A DNA stretch of 26,316 nucleotides. It comes from a virus. The stretch spans positions 1 through 26,316 of IMG/VR virus record IMGVR_UViG_3300032116_001150. The stretch is one strand, 5' to 3'. The position numbers and the translations under genes were made by a program. Below, one piece after another: positions 14,526-20,783 of this stretch. The notes beneath the pieces were generated by a model. It ran no database searches. It was given only the letters and a program-made list of their open reading frames with translations, and was not told the DNA's origin. Positions within the stretch are counted from its first letter, which is position 1; each line of letters starts with the position of its first letter.

Positions 14526-14747
14526 GTGTGGACAAAACGGCCGAAGGTCATCGCGCGAGCGCGCGACGTAGGGCTGCTCCTAAGCACCCTACTGCGTATC
14601 CAGACCTTGGACAAGCTCACAAAAGCGCAACGCTTGCTGGCGATGCAGTCGCCGCCGAAGGACTCAACCGATGAACTGGCAGAGCTTGAATCTGACCCTT
14701 CCGCCCGCAGTGGCGACGATCACGCAGACGATCGGAACGGGGCTTGA
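14526..14747 (+). CDS. Small basic protein, possible leaderless gene
   Basis: This 73-residue frame starts with GTG six nt after TAGACT, the same layout as the other leaderless starts, and that is the main support. The first ~50 residues (MWTKRPKVIARARDVGLLL...) are basic and helical and read like a real protein. The last 25 overlap the start of the following gene by 77 nt in another frame. No family is recognised. The alternative is that the region is only the promoter/leader of the 594-aa gene and the open frame is accidental. Confidence 0.4.
   Translation: MWTKRPKVIARARDVGLLLSTLLRIQTLDKLTKAQRLLAMQSPPKDSTDELAELESDPSARSGDDHADDRNGA
14551..14566. promoter_or_regulatory. Inverted repeat in divergent region
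   Basis: TCGCGCG-AG-CGCGCGA forms 7-bp arms around two bases. It lies between the divergent starts at 14508 and 14671, inside the small GTG frame. It could be a protein-binding site, but alternating CG is common in GC-rich DNA. Confidence 0.2.
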
Positions 14748-16455
14748 CGCCGTAAAGACGGCGCTGTCCATCGTGCAGACCCAAGCGCGCGCGGCGCAAG
14801 CGGTCGTTCAAACAGAAGAGGGCGAACGCGTACAGCTCGTCAACAGCGCCATTCAAACCGCGCTTGGGACGCTCACGACCTTCGTGAATGAGCTGCTTGA
14901 CTCCGCAGGTGTCTACGTCCTTGTCGTGCCCTTGCCGAAGAAGGGCCTCGTCTCGCTCGCCAGTAGACCGAACAACCCCGACGAGCCCGGCTCGAACTTC
15001 GTGCAGATTCCACAGCAGAACATCCTCAACAGCTTGTCGACGGCGACCGCCGCTCGCGTTCGACAGAGCCCGTCGTTCACGCAGATCTTCAACCCCGACG
15101 ATCTCTTCCTCGGCGGTAATGCCTACTTCGTGAAGACGCTCGCTGAGGCCCTCTACGATCCGGGGGATAGAAACCGGCCGAAGTTCGATCCTGCCAGCTA
15201 CTGGACGTACACCCTGTTGCTGGCAGGAGCCTCAGACGTCACCAGCTTGCTGAGCGCCGCCACGTTCTTCGATCGACTCTTCGCGACGACGCGCAGCGCG
15301 AATCGCGTGAGCGCGAGTCGCGGGGTTTCGGACTTCGTGCCGCGTGGAATCCGCATCAGCCCCTCGGGGCGCGGGTACTTCCCTGTCTTGGAATGGGAGC
15401 GCGTGCCTCAATCCACCGCGCTCTTGAGCTACGACGGGGCGCGCGTAGTGCCCACCGAATACGCCGTAATTCGCTCGACGGATTTTCGCGCGAAGACGGT
15501 GACCCTCGTTCAAGACCTGTTCGACGACGTCAATCTTCGAGAAGGTCAAACGGGGCGTTTTGGCGCGCGCGTGCTCAAGGTGGCGCCGTACGACGGAATC
15601 GTTAACCGCTTCATCGACACCAGCGATCAAGCAACCGGCCAGCCGTACTTCTACCACGTCGCCTTCAAGTCCCGAATCGAGAGCACCGCTGGATCCGAAA
15701 GCGCCGCGCCCTCACCTCCTCGTACGCGCCCCAACGGCTCGCCTCGCACAGAGCCTCCAACGACCGTCGAGAACCCCTACAGCCTGCTCTCCTCGTGTGC
15801 GGAGTGGCGCCGTCCCGCCAACCGCACGCAGCTGACCGACGCACGCTTGAGCGTCGCCCCTGACTGGGCGCGCTCCCCGTCTATCGCAACGCTGCTACCA
15901 GGGCTCGATCGACTCTTGGACAAGGCCCTTGAAAACCTCCAAACCCTCGGAGGCGCATCACGCAACATCAACGAGACCAACAACGCCTACCTCGATTTCT
16001 TGGGGCGCGAAGTCGACCGCCTGTCCCGACAGGTCGCGGAAATCAACGGGTACCTCTCCCAGATGCAGGCGATCTTCGCGACGCCCGACGCCGACGTGTT
16101 CACGACCATTCGACAAGGACAAGGCAGCGTAGGGACGTTCTTGTCCGACGTGGTCCTCACCGTGGACGACACCAGTGATCCGAATCGGCCCTCCTTTGAC
16201 ACAGGAGATGAGTACGTAACGGGCGTGGTTCTGCTCTGTGTTGGCCCGGATCCTGCCCCCATCGCTGCCGCGTTCGCGATGCTTCAAGGCCTGTTCGGGC
16301 CCCCGACGACCGACGACGCCCTGGCCGGCATCGAATCGATTCAGACGACGCTGGCTCAGGCAGAAGCCGCCGTTGCCACCGAACTAGCCCCCGTCGCGTT
16401 TGGCGAAGACATGCGTCCTCGACCTATCGGCGAACCTGATGCAAGCTGCTCGTAA
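14671..16455 (+). CDS. Large virion/tail-associated protein with Fn3-like domain
   Basis: ATG at 14671 is preceded by AAGGA with about eight-nt spacing. The 594-residue product begins with a helical region (~1-80) and then a hydrophobic strand VYVLVVPLPKKGL. A beta-rich middle at ~230-350 resembles a fibronectin-III domain (FPVLEWERVPQ, YAVIRSTDF, YFYHVAFKSRI). A Pro/Ser/Thr-rich linker (~350-375) is followed by a helical section with coiled-coil character (~440-480) and a C-terminal alpha/beta part. I do not recognise a specific family. Size and domain mix suggest a baseplate, fibre-attachment or other tail protein. One CGCCGTAAAG copy lies near its start (14748-14757, encoding AVK). Confidence 0.75.
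   Translation: MNWQSLNLTLPPAVATITQTIGTGLDAVKTALSIVQTQARAAQAVVQTEEGERVQLVNSAIQTALGTLTTFVNELLDSAGVYVLVVPLPKKGLVSLASRPNNPDEPGSNFVQIPQQNILNSLSTATAARVRQSPSFTQIFNPDDLFLGGNAYFVKTLAEALYDPGDRNRPKFDPASYWTYTLLLAGASDVTSLLSAATFFDRLFATTRSANRVSASRGVSDFVPRGIRISPSGRGYFPVLEWERVPQSTALLSYDGARVVPTEYAVIRSTDFRAKTVTLVQDLFDDVNLREGQTGRFGARVLKVAPYDGIVNRFIDTSDQATGQPYFYHVAFKSRIESTAGSESAAPSPPRTRPNGSPRTEPPTTVENPYSLLSSCAEWRRPANRTQLTDARLSVAPDWARSPSIATLLPGLDRLLDKALENLQTLGGASRNINETNNAYLDFLGREVDRLSRQVAEINGYLSQMQAIFATPDADVFTTIRQGQGSVGTFLSDVVLTVDDTSDPNRPSFDTGDEYVTGVVLLCVGPDPAPIAAAFAMLQGLFGPPTTDDALAGIESIQTTLAQAEAAVATELAPVAFGEDMRPRPIGEPDASCS
14748..14757 (+). repeat. CGCCGTAAAG motif, copy 4
   Basis: Coding, read as DAVKT. Followed by ACGGCG, so CGCCGT-AAAG-ACGGCG can form a 6-bp stem. 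Confidence 0.6.
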
Positions 16456-16459
16456 GCCC

Positions 16460-16786
16460 ATGCCGACCTACGACTACGCGTGCAAGAACAACCACAGCAT
16501 CGAGCACTTCTGCTCCATCTCGGCTCGACCGGAAACAATCCCCTGCCCGAGCTGCGCCGAGCCGATGCAGCAGGTGATCATCTCCGCGCCCCACCAATGG
16601 AAAGGGCTCTATGTCTTGGACTACCCCGGGTCCAAAGCCCTGAAAGCGGGCTACGTGCACTCGCACGGAGACATGAGCGTGCGCAACGTCAGCGTGGGCT
16701 TTGGGGGTTCGCTGAATCCGAAGACAGCGCCCCTGCATCCACTTGCGAAAAGTGTGATCCCGGACCCCCCGAAGCGTTCTGAATGA
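16460..16786 (+). CDS. FmdB-type zinc ribbon protein
   Basis: The start is the ATG at 16460, four nt after the previous stop, giving the family-typical opening MPTYDYAC; longer in-frame versions would overlap the previous gene. The 108-residue product has the FmdB/CxxC regulatory-protein pattern: MPTYDYxC with ligands C8 and H12 (CKNNH instead of the usual CxxC), then C29PSC32 and VIISAP. The rest (~45-108) is unlike standard FmdB proteins. FmdB-type ribbons are often annotated as putative regulators, and their function is unclear. Its 3' end overlaps a convergent minus-strand gene by 98 nt. Confidence 0.75.
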   Translation: MPTYDYACKNNHSIEHFCSISARPETIPCPSCAEPMQQVIISAPHQWKGLYVLDYPGSKALKAGYVHSHGDMSVRNVSVGFGGSLNPKTAPLHPLAKSVIPDPPKRSE

Positions 16787-17147
16787 TCTGGAGCTGCTCA
16801 TCGAGCCCCAGCAGCTTCAGCACGTAGACCAGGAAGCCTTGGCGCTTCTTCATGTCGTCATCCGCCGGAAGCCCGGTGATGTGCGCGGTGAGGCGAAGCC
16901 ACGCCGCGAAGAGCGCTTCCACCCCGAGGCTCTGCTGCGTCGCGCCGTTCTGCGCATGAAGGTGCATCGCGAGGCTGTCGCCGTCTGCGATGTAGCGGAT
17001 GATGAGCAGCGCATCGGCTGAGTAACGTCCAAGACGATTGGCGTCAGCTTCGCTGATGCCTCCGTCGTCTTTCATGTCGCGCACGCGAAACTCCAGCGGA
17101 CGCTTCTGCTGCCGATCGAACACGGGGGTCTGAGGTTCCTGAGACAT
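16689..17147 (-). CDS. Unknown helical protein, leaderless start
   Basis: The ATG at 17147 is chosen because a TACGTT box lies exactly six nt upstream; a TTG start 12 codons earlier has no support. The 152-residue product has a charged N-terminus (QTPVFDRQQKRPLEFRVRDM), a long helical hydrophobic region (~45-125), and a Ser/Gly-rich tail. I do not recognise the family; a domain with several amphipathic helices like this is common in small phage adaptor proteins. Both ends overlap other genes: 98 nt antiparallel with the FmdB gene and 104 nt in another frame with the minus gene ending at 17044. Confidence 0.6.
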   Translation of the reverse strand: MSQEPQTPVFDRQQKRPLEFRVRDMKDDGGISEADANRLGRYSADALLIIRYIADGDSLAMHLHAQNGATQQSLGVEALFAAWLRLTAHITGLPADDDMKKRQGFLVYVLKLLGLDEQLQIIQNASGGPGSHFSQVDAGALSSDSANPQSPR

Positions 17148-17613
17148 CCCCTGAACGTACCAGTTCTTGCGCGACCAAGCCAAGCAGCGGGCGCCACTTG
17201 CTCAGCCGACCTGAATAGGATCGCTCGATCTCAGCTGCGCTCCATGCGGCCTCAAACGCCTCAGGCCATCGCCCAGCGAGAGCCAAGTCGTGCGCCATGT
17301 ACCCGAAGAGCGTGGCGCGACGCGCATCGACGCGCAGCGCCAACAACTGAGCGAGCGCCTCACTCCAAAGAGGCACGTACGGCGTAAAGTCATCGAGCGT
17401 CGCGCGAGCCCTCGACGCAAGGAGCTGCGCCGCGTGAAGGCGGGTCAGTTCGCCGCGCTCTACGGCCTGCACGATGCGCTGCGGAACCGCTGCGACGAGA
17501 ACCTCTCGCTCGTCCATTCGTACGGACGCGTGCCAATACACCCAATTCCACTGCATGCCGCGCGAAAGCGCTCTCGCAAGGCGTACAGACAGGGGTAGGG
17601 AACGAGGAGCCAC
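17044..17613 (-). CDS. Unknown helical protein
   Basis: This frame encodes up to 189 residues. The start is uncertain: GTG at 17613, ATG at 17556 or ATG at 17517; none has a clear Shine-Dalgarno site or a well-spaced TANNNT box. The core (~35-150) is helical and Ala/Leu/Arg-rich with the run RMDEREVLVAAVPQRIVQA and a Trp-rich stretch (QWNWVYWH, PLWSEALAQLL). The last ~35 residues overlap the start of the next minus gene in another frame and are low-complexity. No family is recognised. It is divergent from the amidase gene, with only 54 bases between start codons if GTG is used. Confidence 0.55.
   Translation of the reverse strand: MAPRSLPLSVRLARALSRGMQWNWVYWHASVRMDEREVLVAAVPQRIVQAVERGELTRLHAAQLLASRARATLDDFTPYVPLWSEALAQLLALRVDARRATLFGYMAHDLALAGRWPEAFEAAWSAAEIERSYSGRLSKWRPLLGLVAQELVRSGDVSGTSDPRVRSAAEASAGVSRARHERRRRHQRS
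17154..17159 (-). promoter_or_regulatory. Leaderless-type -10 TACGTT for minus gene at 17147
   Basis: Read on the minus strand, TACGTT stands exactly 6 nt before the ATG at 17147. It is intragenic, within the preceding minus gene. Confidence 0.5.
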
Positions 17614-17656
17614 CCCTAAAAGGTGCTCTACTTTCGCGGAAAAGCAACGATTGACT

Positions 17657-17662
17657 TACGCT
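17657..17662 (+). promoter_or_regulatory. Leaderless-type -10 TACGCT for amidase gene
   Basis: TACGCT lies 5 nt before the ATG at 17668, and no Shine-Dalgarno site is present there. This favours the ATG over a GTG 15 codons upstream as the translation start. Confidence 0.5.
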
Positions 17663-17667
17663 TTGGC

Positions 17668-18588
17668 ATGAGCCTCGTCGTATACGGCCACCGCATCGAA
17701 GTGCCGAACAGCGCATGTTTCCTGGATCCCCCTGACGTCGTACGAACCGCGACCAGGGGGCAGGGGACGAAGATTCCAAAGCTCTCCGAAGTCACGCGTC
17801 GAGACCCTGCGAGCGACTGGATTCGCGGACACGTGACGCACACGACGTCGGGCACCGTTCGACGGCTCGACTCCAAGAGCCTGATCGAATCCGTGCGTGA
17901 CTGGGCTTACGCCCGGTACAACGCGAACGTCGATCACAAGTCGTGGACGCTGACGAAGGACCTGGACGAGTCCACCCTTCAGAACTCGGACCCCGGCACC
18001 GGAGCATCGTGGCACGCCGCGCAAGTCAATCGCTACACGGACGGCTGGGAGCTAGCGCAGACCCAAGAAGGAACGCTGACGCAGATCCAACTCGACGGCT
18101 ACGTGCGGCTGTGCGACGAGTGGTCGTATCACTGCGGGATTCCGCGTGTCATCGCGTGGCGAGACGGTCGTCCCTTCGCGGGGATGTTGACGCGCGCGCT
18201 GAGCGCGCACGGAGCTGGCGCATCCCTGTGCTTGTTCTACGGACACCGCAACATCTGGAGCGCCAACAAGGACACCGGCCGCCTGTACGCACAACGTGGC
18301 GCAGGCGATCCTTCTGATCTGCCATTCTTGGCGCTCAAGGCCGCAGGGTACATGTGCCTGGACGTCGAAGCCGGTGACGACTTGAAGCTATGGAAAGAGC
18401 TGCAAGCCTCCTTCGGTCTCGACCCCGATGGCATTCCGGGCCCCATGACGCGCGCAGCCATGATTCGCGCCGGGCGCTACGGCACCGGAGGCATGCTCGT
18501 GGCAAGGCCCGGAGACGAGACGCGAGGAGAACCTGCGTGGCTCCGCGCGCGCCCCCTCGCCTGGAAGCAGCGCGCAGGTCTCGCCTAA
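17668..18588 (+). CDS. Endolysin: N-acetylmuramoyl-L-alanine amidase with C-terminal PG-binding domain
   Basis: Using the ATG at 17668 (TACGCT box five nt upstream) the product has 306 residues; a GTG start at 17623 would add 15. The catalytic region resembles the Amidase_2/PGRP fold: HVTHTTSG (H58 as probable zinc ligand), a middle SWHAAQVNRYTDGW, and YGHRNIWSANKDTG (H193 as second ligand, DTG near the third). Residues ~240-268 match a PG_binding_1 repeat (LWKELQASFGLDPDGIPGPMT). It would cleave the bond between MurNAc and L-Ala in host peptidoglycan, for lysis or local wall digestion during entry. It has no signal peptide, so release would need a holin or equivalent; none is obvious beside it. 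Its 3' end overlaps the next minus gene by 4 nt. Confidence 0.78.
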   Translation: MSLVVYGHRIEVPNSACFLDPPDVVRTATRGQGTKIPKLSEVTRRDPASDWIRGHVTHTTSGTVRRLDSKSLIESVRDWAYARYNANVDHKSWTLTKDLDESTLQNSDPGTGASWHAAQVNRYTDGWELAQTQEGTLTQIQLDGYVRLCDEWSYHCGIPRVIAWRDGRPFAGMLTRALSAHGAGASLCLFYGHRNIWSANKDTGRLYAQRGAGDPSDLPFLALKAAGYMCLDVEAGDDLKLWKELQASFGLDPDGIPGPMTRAAMIRAGRYGTGGMLVARPGDETRGEPAWLRARPLAWKQRAGLA

Positions 18589-18854
18589 CCGCGATCCGCT
18601 TTACGCCGTTCGCTGCGCGGGGGGTTGAACACGAGCGCGGGAAGAACTTCGATCGTACGCTCCGGCTCGGGAAGGGCCACAACCACCTGGGGCTCCGGCA
18701 ACGGAACCTCCTCCCAGGAACGAACGAACACGATCTTCGACGTGTCCCCTTCGACTTGCGCTACGCGAGCGTCGAAGCCTTGTTCCTGGGGCACTGCGAG
18801 TGCGCCAGGAACGTAGAAGAGTCGACCACCACGTGTCACTGCTTTGAACGACAT
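18585..18854 (-). CDS. Small unknown protein
   Basis: ATG at 18854 has an excellent GGAGG six nt upstream. The 89-residue product is beta-rich in its first half (MSFKAVTRGGRLFYVPGALAVP) and Pro/Glu-rich in the second half (EEVPLPEPQVVVALPEPE), ending in a basic tail. I do not recognise it. It is transcribed divergently from the gene at 18889, and the two appear to share an almost symmetric -10 region (18872-18878). The strong ribosome site suggests good expression. Confidence 0.7.
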   Translation of the reverse strand: MSFKAVTRGGRLFYVPGALAVPQEQGFDARVAQVEGDTSKIVFVRSWEEVPLPEPQVVVALPEPERTIEVLPALVFNPPRSERRKADRG

Positions 18855-18871
18855 GCAAAACCTCCGTCTCC

Positions 18872-18878
18872 TACACTA
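18872..18878. promoter_or_regulatory. Shared symmetric -10 (TACACTA / TAGTGTA) of a divergent pair
   Basis: On the plus strand TACACT (18872-18877) stands 11 nt before the ATG at 18889. On the minus strand the overlapping TAGTGT (18878-18873) stands 18 nt before the ATG at 18854, with GGAGG between. One sequence could therefore serve as -10 for both directions. Confidence 0.45.
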
Positions 18879-18888
18879 AGACAACACC

Positions 18889-19272
18889 ATGGCGAAACAG
18901 ATCAAGCTCACGGGAAATCTGCTGGTTCAGCTCGCGGAGGGCGCGCAACCGGCGCCGATCCCCCTCAGCTTCGACATGTCGGGCACGGAGCAGATCATCT
19001 ACGGCTTCAACCATTTGACGCCCGTCTCGAATCAGCTCGTGCCTGCGGGGTCCGTAACCAATCCCCGTTTCATCCTGGTCTTTCTGTACGAGGGCTCGAT
19101 CAGCCTCGCCTGGAACGTCGCAGGAGACGGCGCGACCGTGCTCTCGGCGAACCCGACGCCCCCGCCGTCGGATCGGCCCCTGCTGATGCTCTTCCGCTAC
19201 AACGCTCCCGCCAGCTCGCTGTACTTGACCGTGCCCTCGAACGCGCGCGGCGAGATCTGGATGTTCGAGTAG
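18889..19272 (+). CDS. Small beta-rich protein, possible virion component
   Basis: The gene encodes 127 residues, has no Shine-Dalgarno site, and has TACACT 11 nt before the ATG. The sequence alternates hydrophobic strands (RFILVFLYEGSISLAW, PLLMLFRYNAPASSLYLTV) with Gly/Pro turns, typical of a single beta-sandwich domain, and ends in GEIWMFE. I do not recognise the family. Single beta-sandwich proteins of this size occur as decoration or fibre-associated proteins in phages, which is the best guess. Its stop lies two nt from the stop of the convergent minus gene. Confidence 0.65.
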   Translation: MAKQIKLTGNLLVQLAEGAQPAPIPLSFDMSGTEQIIYGFNHLTPVSNQLVPAGSVTNPRFILVFLYEGSISLAWNVAGDGATVLSANPTPPPSDRPLLMLFRYNAPASSLYLTVPSNARGEIWMFE

Positions 19273-19274
19273 CC

Positions 19275-19547
19275 TCAGCGAATCTGTACGTGCCAAAACG
19301 CGAGCTCGGGGCCCTTCGGACAAACGAGCAATACGTCTCCTGGTAGCGCGCTCGGCGCCGAGGCGTCCAAAGGCAGCGCACAGCCCGCCAGCGCCTCCAA
19401 CCGGGGGCCCAGCCCTGGCGTCACCAGAAACGCCTTGCGGCACTCCTGGAGAGCCGCAATCGCAGCCTGCGGCCCGAGGGGGCGGTACATCACCAGCGCC
19501 AGATGCGGAGGCAAGCTGCGCGGGGGTAGCGCGTCGAGGAGAATCAT
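19275..19547 (-). CDS. DUF1874 / AcrIII-1-like small protein, key motifs missing (tentative)
   Basis: The ATG at 19547 overlaps the thymidine kinase stop (ATGA), giving 90 residues and translational coupling. The order of elements resembles the DUF1874 (STIV B116 / AcrIII-1) family: an opening MILLDALPPRSLP, a helix around residues 24-34, then a FLVTPGLGPRLEALAG helix where the family has GH-x-S-T, then LPGDVLLV and an aromatic C-terminal strand. AcrIII-1 proteins cleave cyclic tetra-adenylate to switch off type III CRISPR immunity. Here the catalytic His and the NR motif are absent, so it would be inactive, have another ligand, or be unrelated. The family link is inference. Confidence 0.55.
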   Translation of the reverse strand: MILLDALPPRSLPPHLALVMYRPLGPQAAIAALQECRKAFLVTPGLGPRLEALAGCALPLDASAPSALPGDVLLVCPKGPELAFWHVQIR

Positions 19548-20119
19548 CGCCCCGTCGCCTTGACCCAGCACGAGCGGCACAGCGGGGCGTACGCGTCCCG
19601 CGCGCCGACAAGGACCTGCGCGTCGTTGGCCACAAGTCGATGCGACATGGAGCCGTTCTCGCTCTTGCAGTACGCGCAGATGGACTTGAACTTCAAGATC
19701 TCATCCGCGTGGGCAAGGAGCGTCGGAATGATGCCGAAAGGCGCGCCTCGAAAATCACGATCGAGCCCTGACGCGAAGACGGAAACACCGCGTGTGTGGA
19801 GCAGATGCAGCACCTCCTCCACCGCTGTGGAGGAAAAGAACTGCGCCTCATCCAACGCGACGAAGCGGACGTTTGCACGCACACGGGCCGCGAACGGTTC
19901 TCCAGGGTCGATCACCGTGACCTGAAAAGGCACCTGCAGGTCCGCGAGGTCCGTACCCGCGTGCGAGATCAAGCGCCCTTCTCGCCGCGTGTCCGTCGAA
20001 GGAGAAAAGATCTGCACCCCCACGTCAGCGTGGTACGCAAGTCGAATACGACGAAGCAGCTCCTCTGTTTTCCCAGAAAACATCGGGCCGCACGCAACCG
20101 TCAGCTTGCCTGCACTCAT
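19544..20119 (-). CDS. tdk: Thymidine kinase (TK1 type)
   Basis: The gene encodes 191 residues, the usual length for bacterial and phage TK1-type enzymes, which phosphorylate thymidine to dTMP for DNA synthesis. The Walker A loop is GPMFSGKT (11-18); DEAQFF (90-95) supplies the Walker B Asp and catalytic Glu91. GLDRDFRG (118-125) is the conserved GLD..F.G segment. A zinc site is formed by C148, C151, C181 and C184, and DAYAPLC (~175-181) is the substrate lasso. All expected motifs are intact. No Shine-Dalgarno site precedes the ATG. Instead a perfect inverted repeat (20121-20141) containing a TACGCT box lies two nt upstream. The stop overlaps the start of the small downstream gene. Confidence 0.95.
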   Translation of the reverse strand: MSAGKLTVACGPMFSGKTEELLRRIRLAYHADVGVQIFSPSTDTRREGRLISHAGTDLADLQVPFQVTVIDPGEPFAARVRANVRFVALDEAQFFSSTAVEEVLHLLHTRGVSVFASGLDRDFRGAPFGIIPTLLAHADEILKFKSICAYCKSENGSMSHRLVANDAQVLVGARDAYAPLCRSCWVKATGR

Positions 20120-20120
20120 A

Positions 20121-20141
20121 CGCGGTACAAAGCGTACCGCG
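20121..20141. promoter_or_regulatory. Perfect 8-bp inverted repeat at thymidine kinase start
   Basis: CGCGGTAC (20121-20128) and GTACCGCG (20134-20141) flank five bases. The repeat ends one base from the start codon on the minus strand and includes the TACGCT box, so a protein bound here would block the promoter. Alternatively, in RNA it would be a 5' hairpin. Confidence 0.5.
20131..20136 (-). promoter_or_regulatory. -10-like TACGCT, 11 nt before thymidine kinase ATG
   Basis: TACGCT on the minus strand stands 11 nt before the ATG at 20119, the same spacing as for the genes starting at 18889 and 25987. No Shine-Dalgarno site is present. Confidence 0.45.
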
Positions 20142-20155
20142 CGGCTGTGAAGAGC

Positions 20156-20419
20156 TCAACCCACGTGATGGTGAACTACTCCAGGCTCGGGCGCATGCGA
20201 GGGCACTTCGCGATCCAGCGTCGCGTTCGTGGCAAAGGCGCTCGCGACACCCGCGCGCAGGTTCTGCCGATCACGAGAAGCATCCAACGCGCGCTCCGGG
20301 GCAGGAGAGCGCGAAACAGCTCCGATCGACGCCAACGCGTCGCCGTCGAGACCGTACTCAGCGGCGACTTTACGGATCGCGCGAAGTCGCGCCATCCAGG
20401 TCTGCGTCATCGTCGTCAT
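20156..20419 (-). CDS. Small unknown protein
   Basis: ATG at 20419 has GAGGA with about five-nt spacing; it lies inside the 3' end of the preceding minus gene (50-nt overlap). The 87-residue product has a helical N-terminal half (MARLRAIRKVAAEYGLDGD) and an Arg/Ala-rich, probably disordered C-terminal half ending in HHHVG. No family is recognised. The good ribosome site and the coupling to the upstream gene are the reasons to call it. Confidence 0.55.
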   Translation of the reverse strand: MTTMTQTWMARLRAIRKVAAEYGLDGDALASIGAVSRSPAPERALDASRDRQNLRAGVASAFATNATLDREVPSHAPEPGVVHHHVG

Positions 20420-20771
20420 CGGAGTCCTCGTCGGAAGTGAGCGCCCGCGCTGAGAGCAACCTCGAAAGCGCGGCGTTGCTCACGAGGCATGACAGAAAGA
20501 GCTTGGTGTTGCCTTCGAGCATGGCCATCGACGCGCTCGACGCGAAGTGCTGCATCCGAAGCAGCGTCTGCAGCGGATCTTCGTCTGCACATTCCGTCTC
20601 GAACGCGGCGTACGCATCGGCAACCGCCCGTTCGAAATCAACTTCTGCAGACGGATCAGCAGGCGCTGAATCGCTGCATCCGCAATGCGGCTTGACCGCC
20701 CCCGTGCTGAACGCAGGCACCACCCGCGTTTGGCGACAGCGGAGACAGACGTCAAACGGGACGTTGTGCAT
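20370..20771 (-). CDS. Small protein with N-terminal zinc ribbon-like Cys motif
   Basis: The ATG at 20771 is preceded by TAGACT exactly six nt upstream, a leaderless-type start. Of 133 residues, the first ~33 contain C9xxC12 and C30xC32, which could bind zinc. Residues ~43-110 are helical (FERAVADAYAAFETECADEDPLQTLL...), and the C-terminus is a run of Asp/Glu. The function is unknown; an adaptor or DNA-mimic-like acidic tail is speculation. Its -10 box overlaps the stop codon of the upstream zincin gene, so it has its own promoter. Confidence 0.65.
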   Translation of the reverse strand: MHNVPFDVCLRCRQTRVVPAFSTGAVKPHCGCSDSAPADPSAEVDFERAVADAYAAFETECADEDPLQTLLRMQHFASSASMAMLEGNTKLFLSCLVSNAALSRLLSARALTSDEDSDDDDDADLDGATSRDP

Positions 20772-20777
20772 ACCTAC

Positions 20778-20783
20778 AGTCTA
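20778..20783 (-). promoter_or_regulatory. Leaderless-type -10 TAGACT for gene at 20771
   Basis: On the minus strand TAGACT stands 6 nt before the ATG at 20771. Its first three bases are also the stop codon of the zincin gene ending at 20781. Confidence 0.55.

Noticed and set aside
17613-17667. GTG at 17623 as amidase start
   Set aside because: GAGGAG is too far (about 15 nt), while the ATG at 17668 has the spaced TACGCT box; not fully excluded.
17668-18588. Reading the amidase as a lysozyme/transglycosylase
   Set aside because: No E-D-T catalytic arrangement; HTTSG and GHRNIW with a PG-binding repeat fit a zinc amidase better.
18390-19346. 318-residue plus-strand frame across the amidase end and two small genes
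   Set aside because: Covers three better supported genes on both strands; no start signal.
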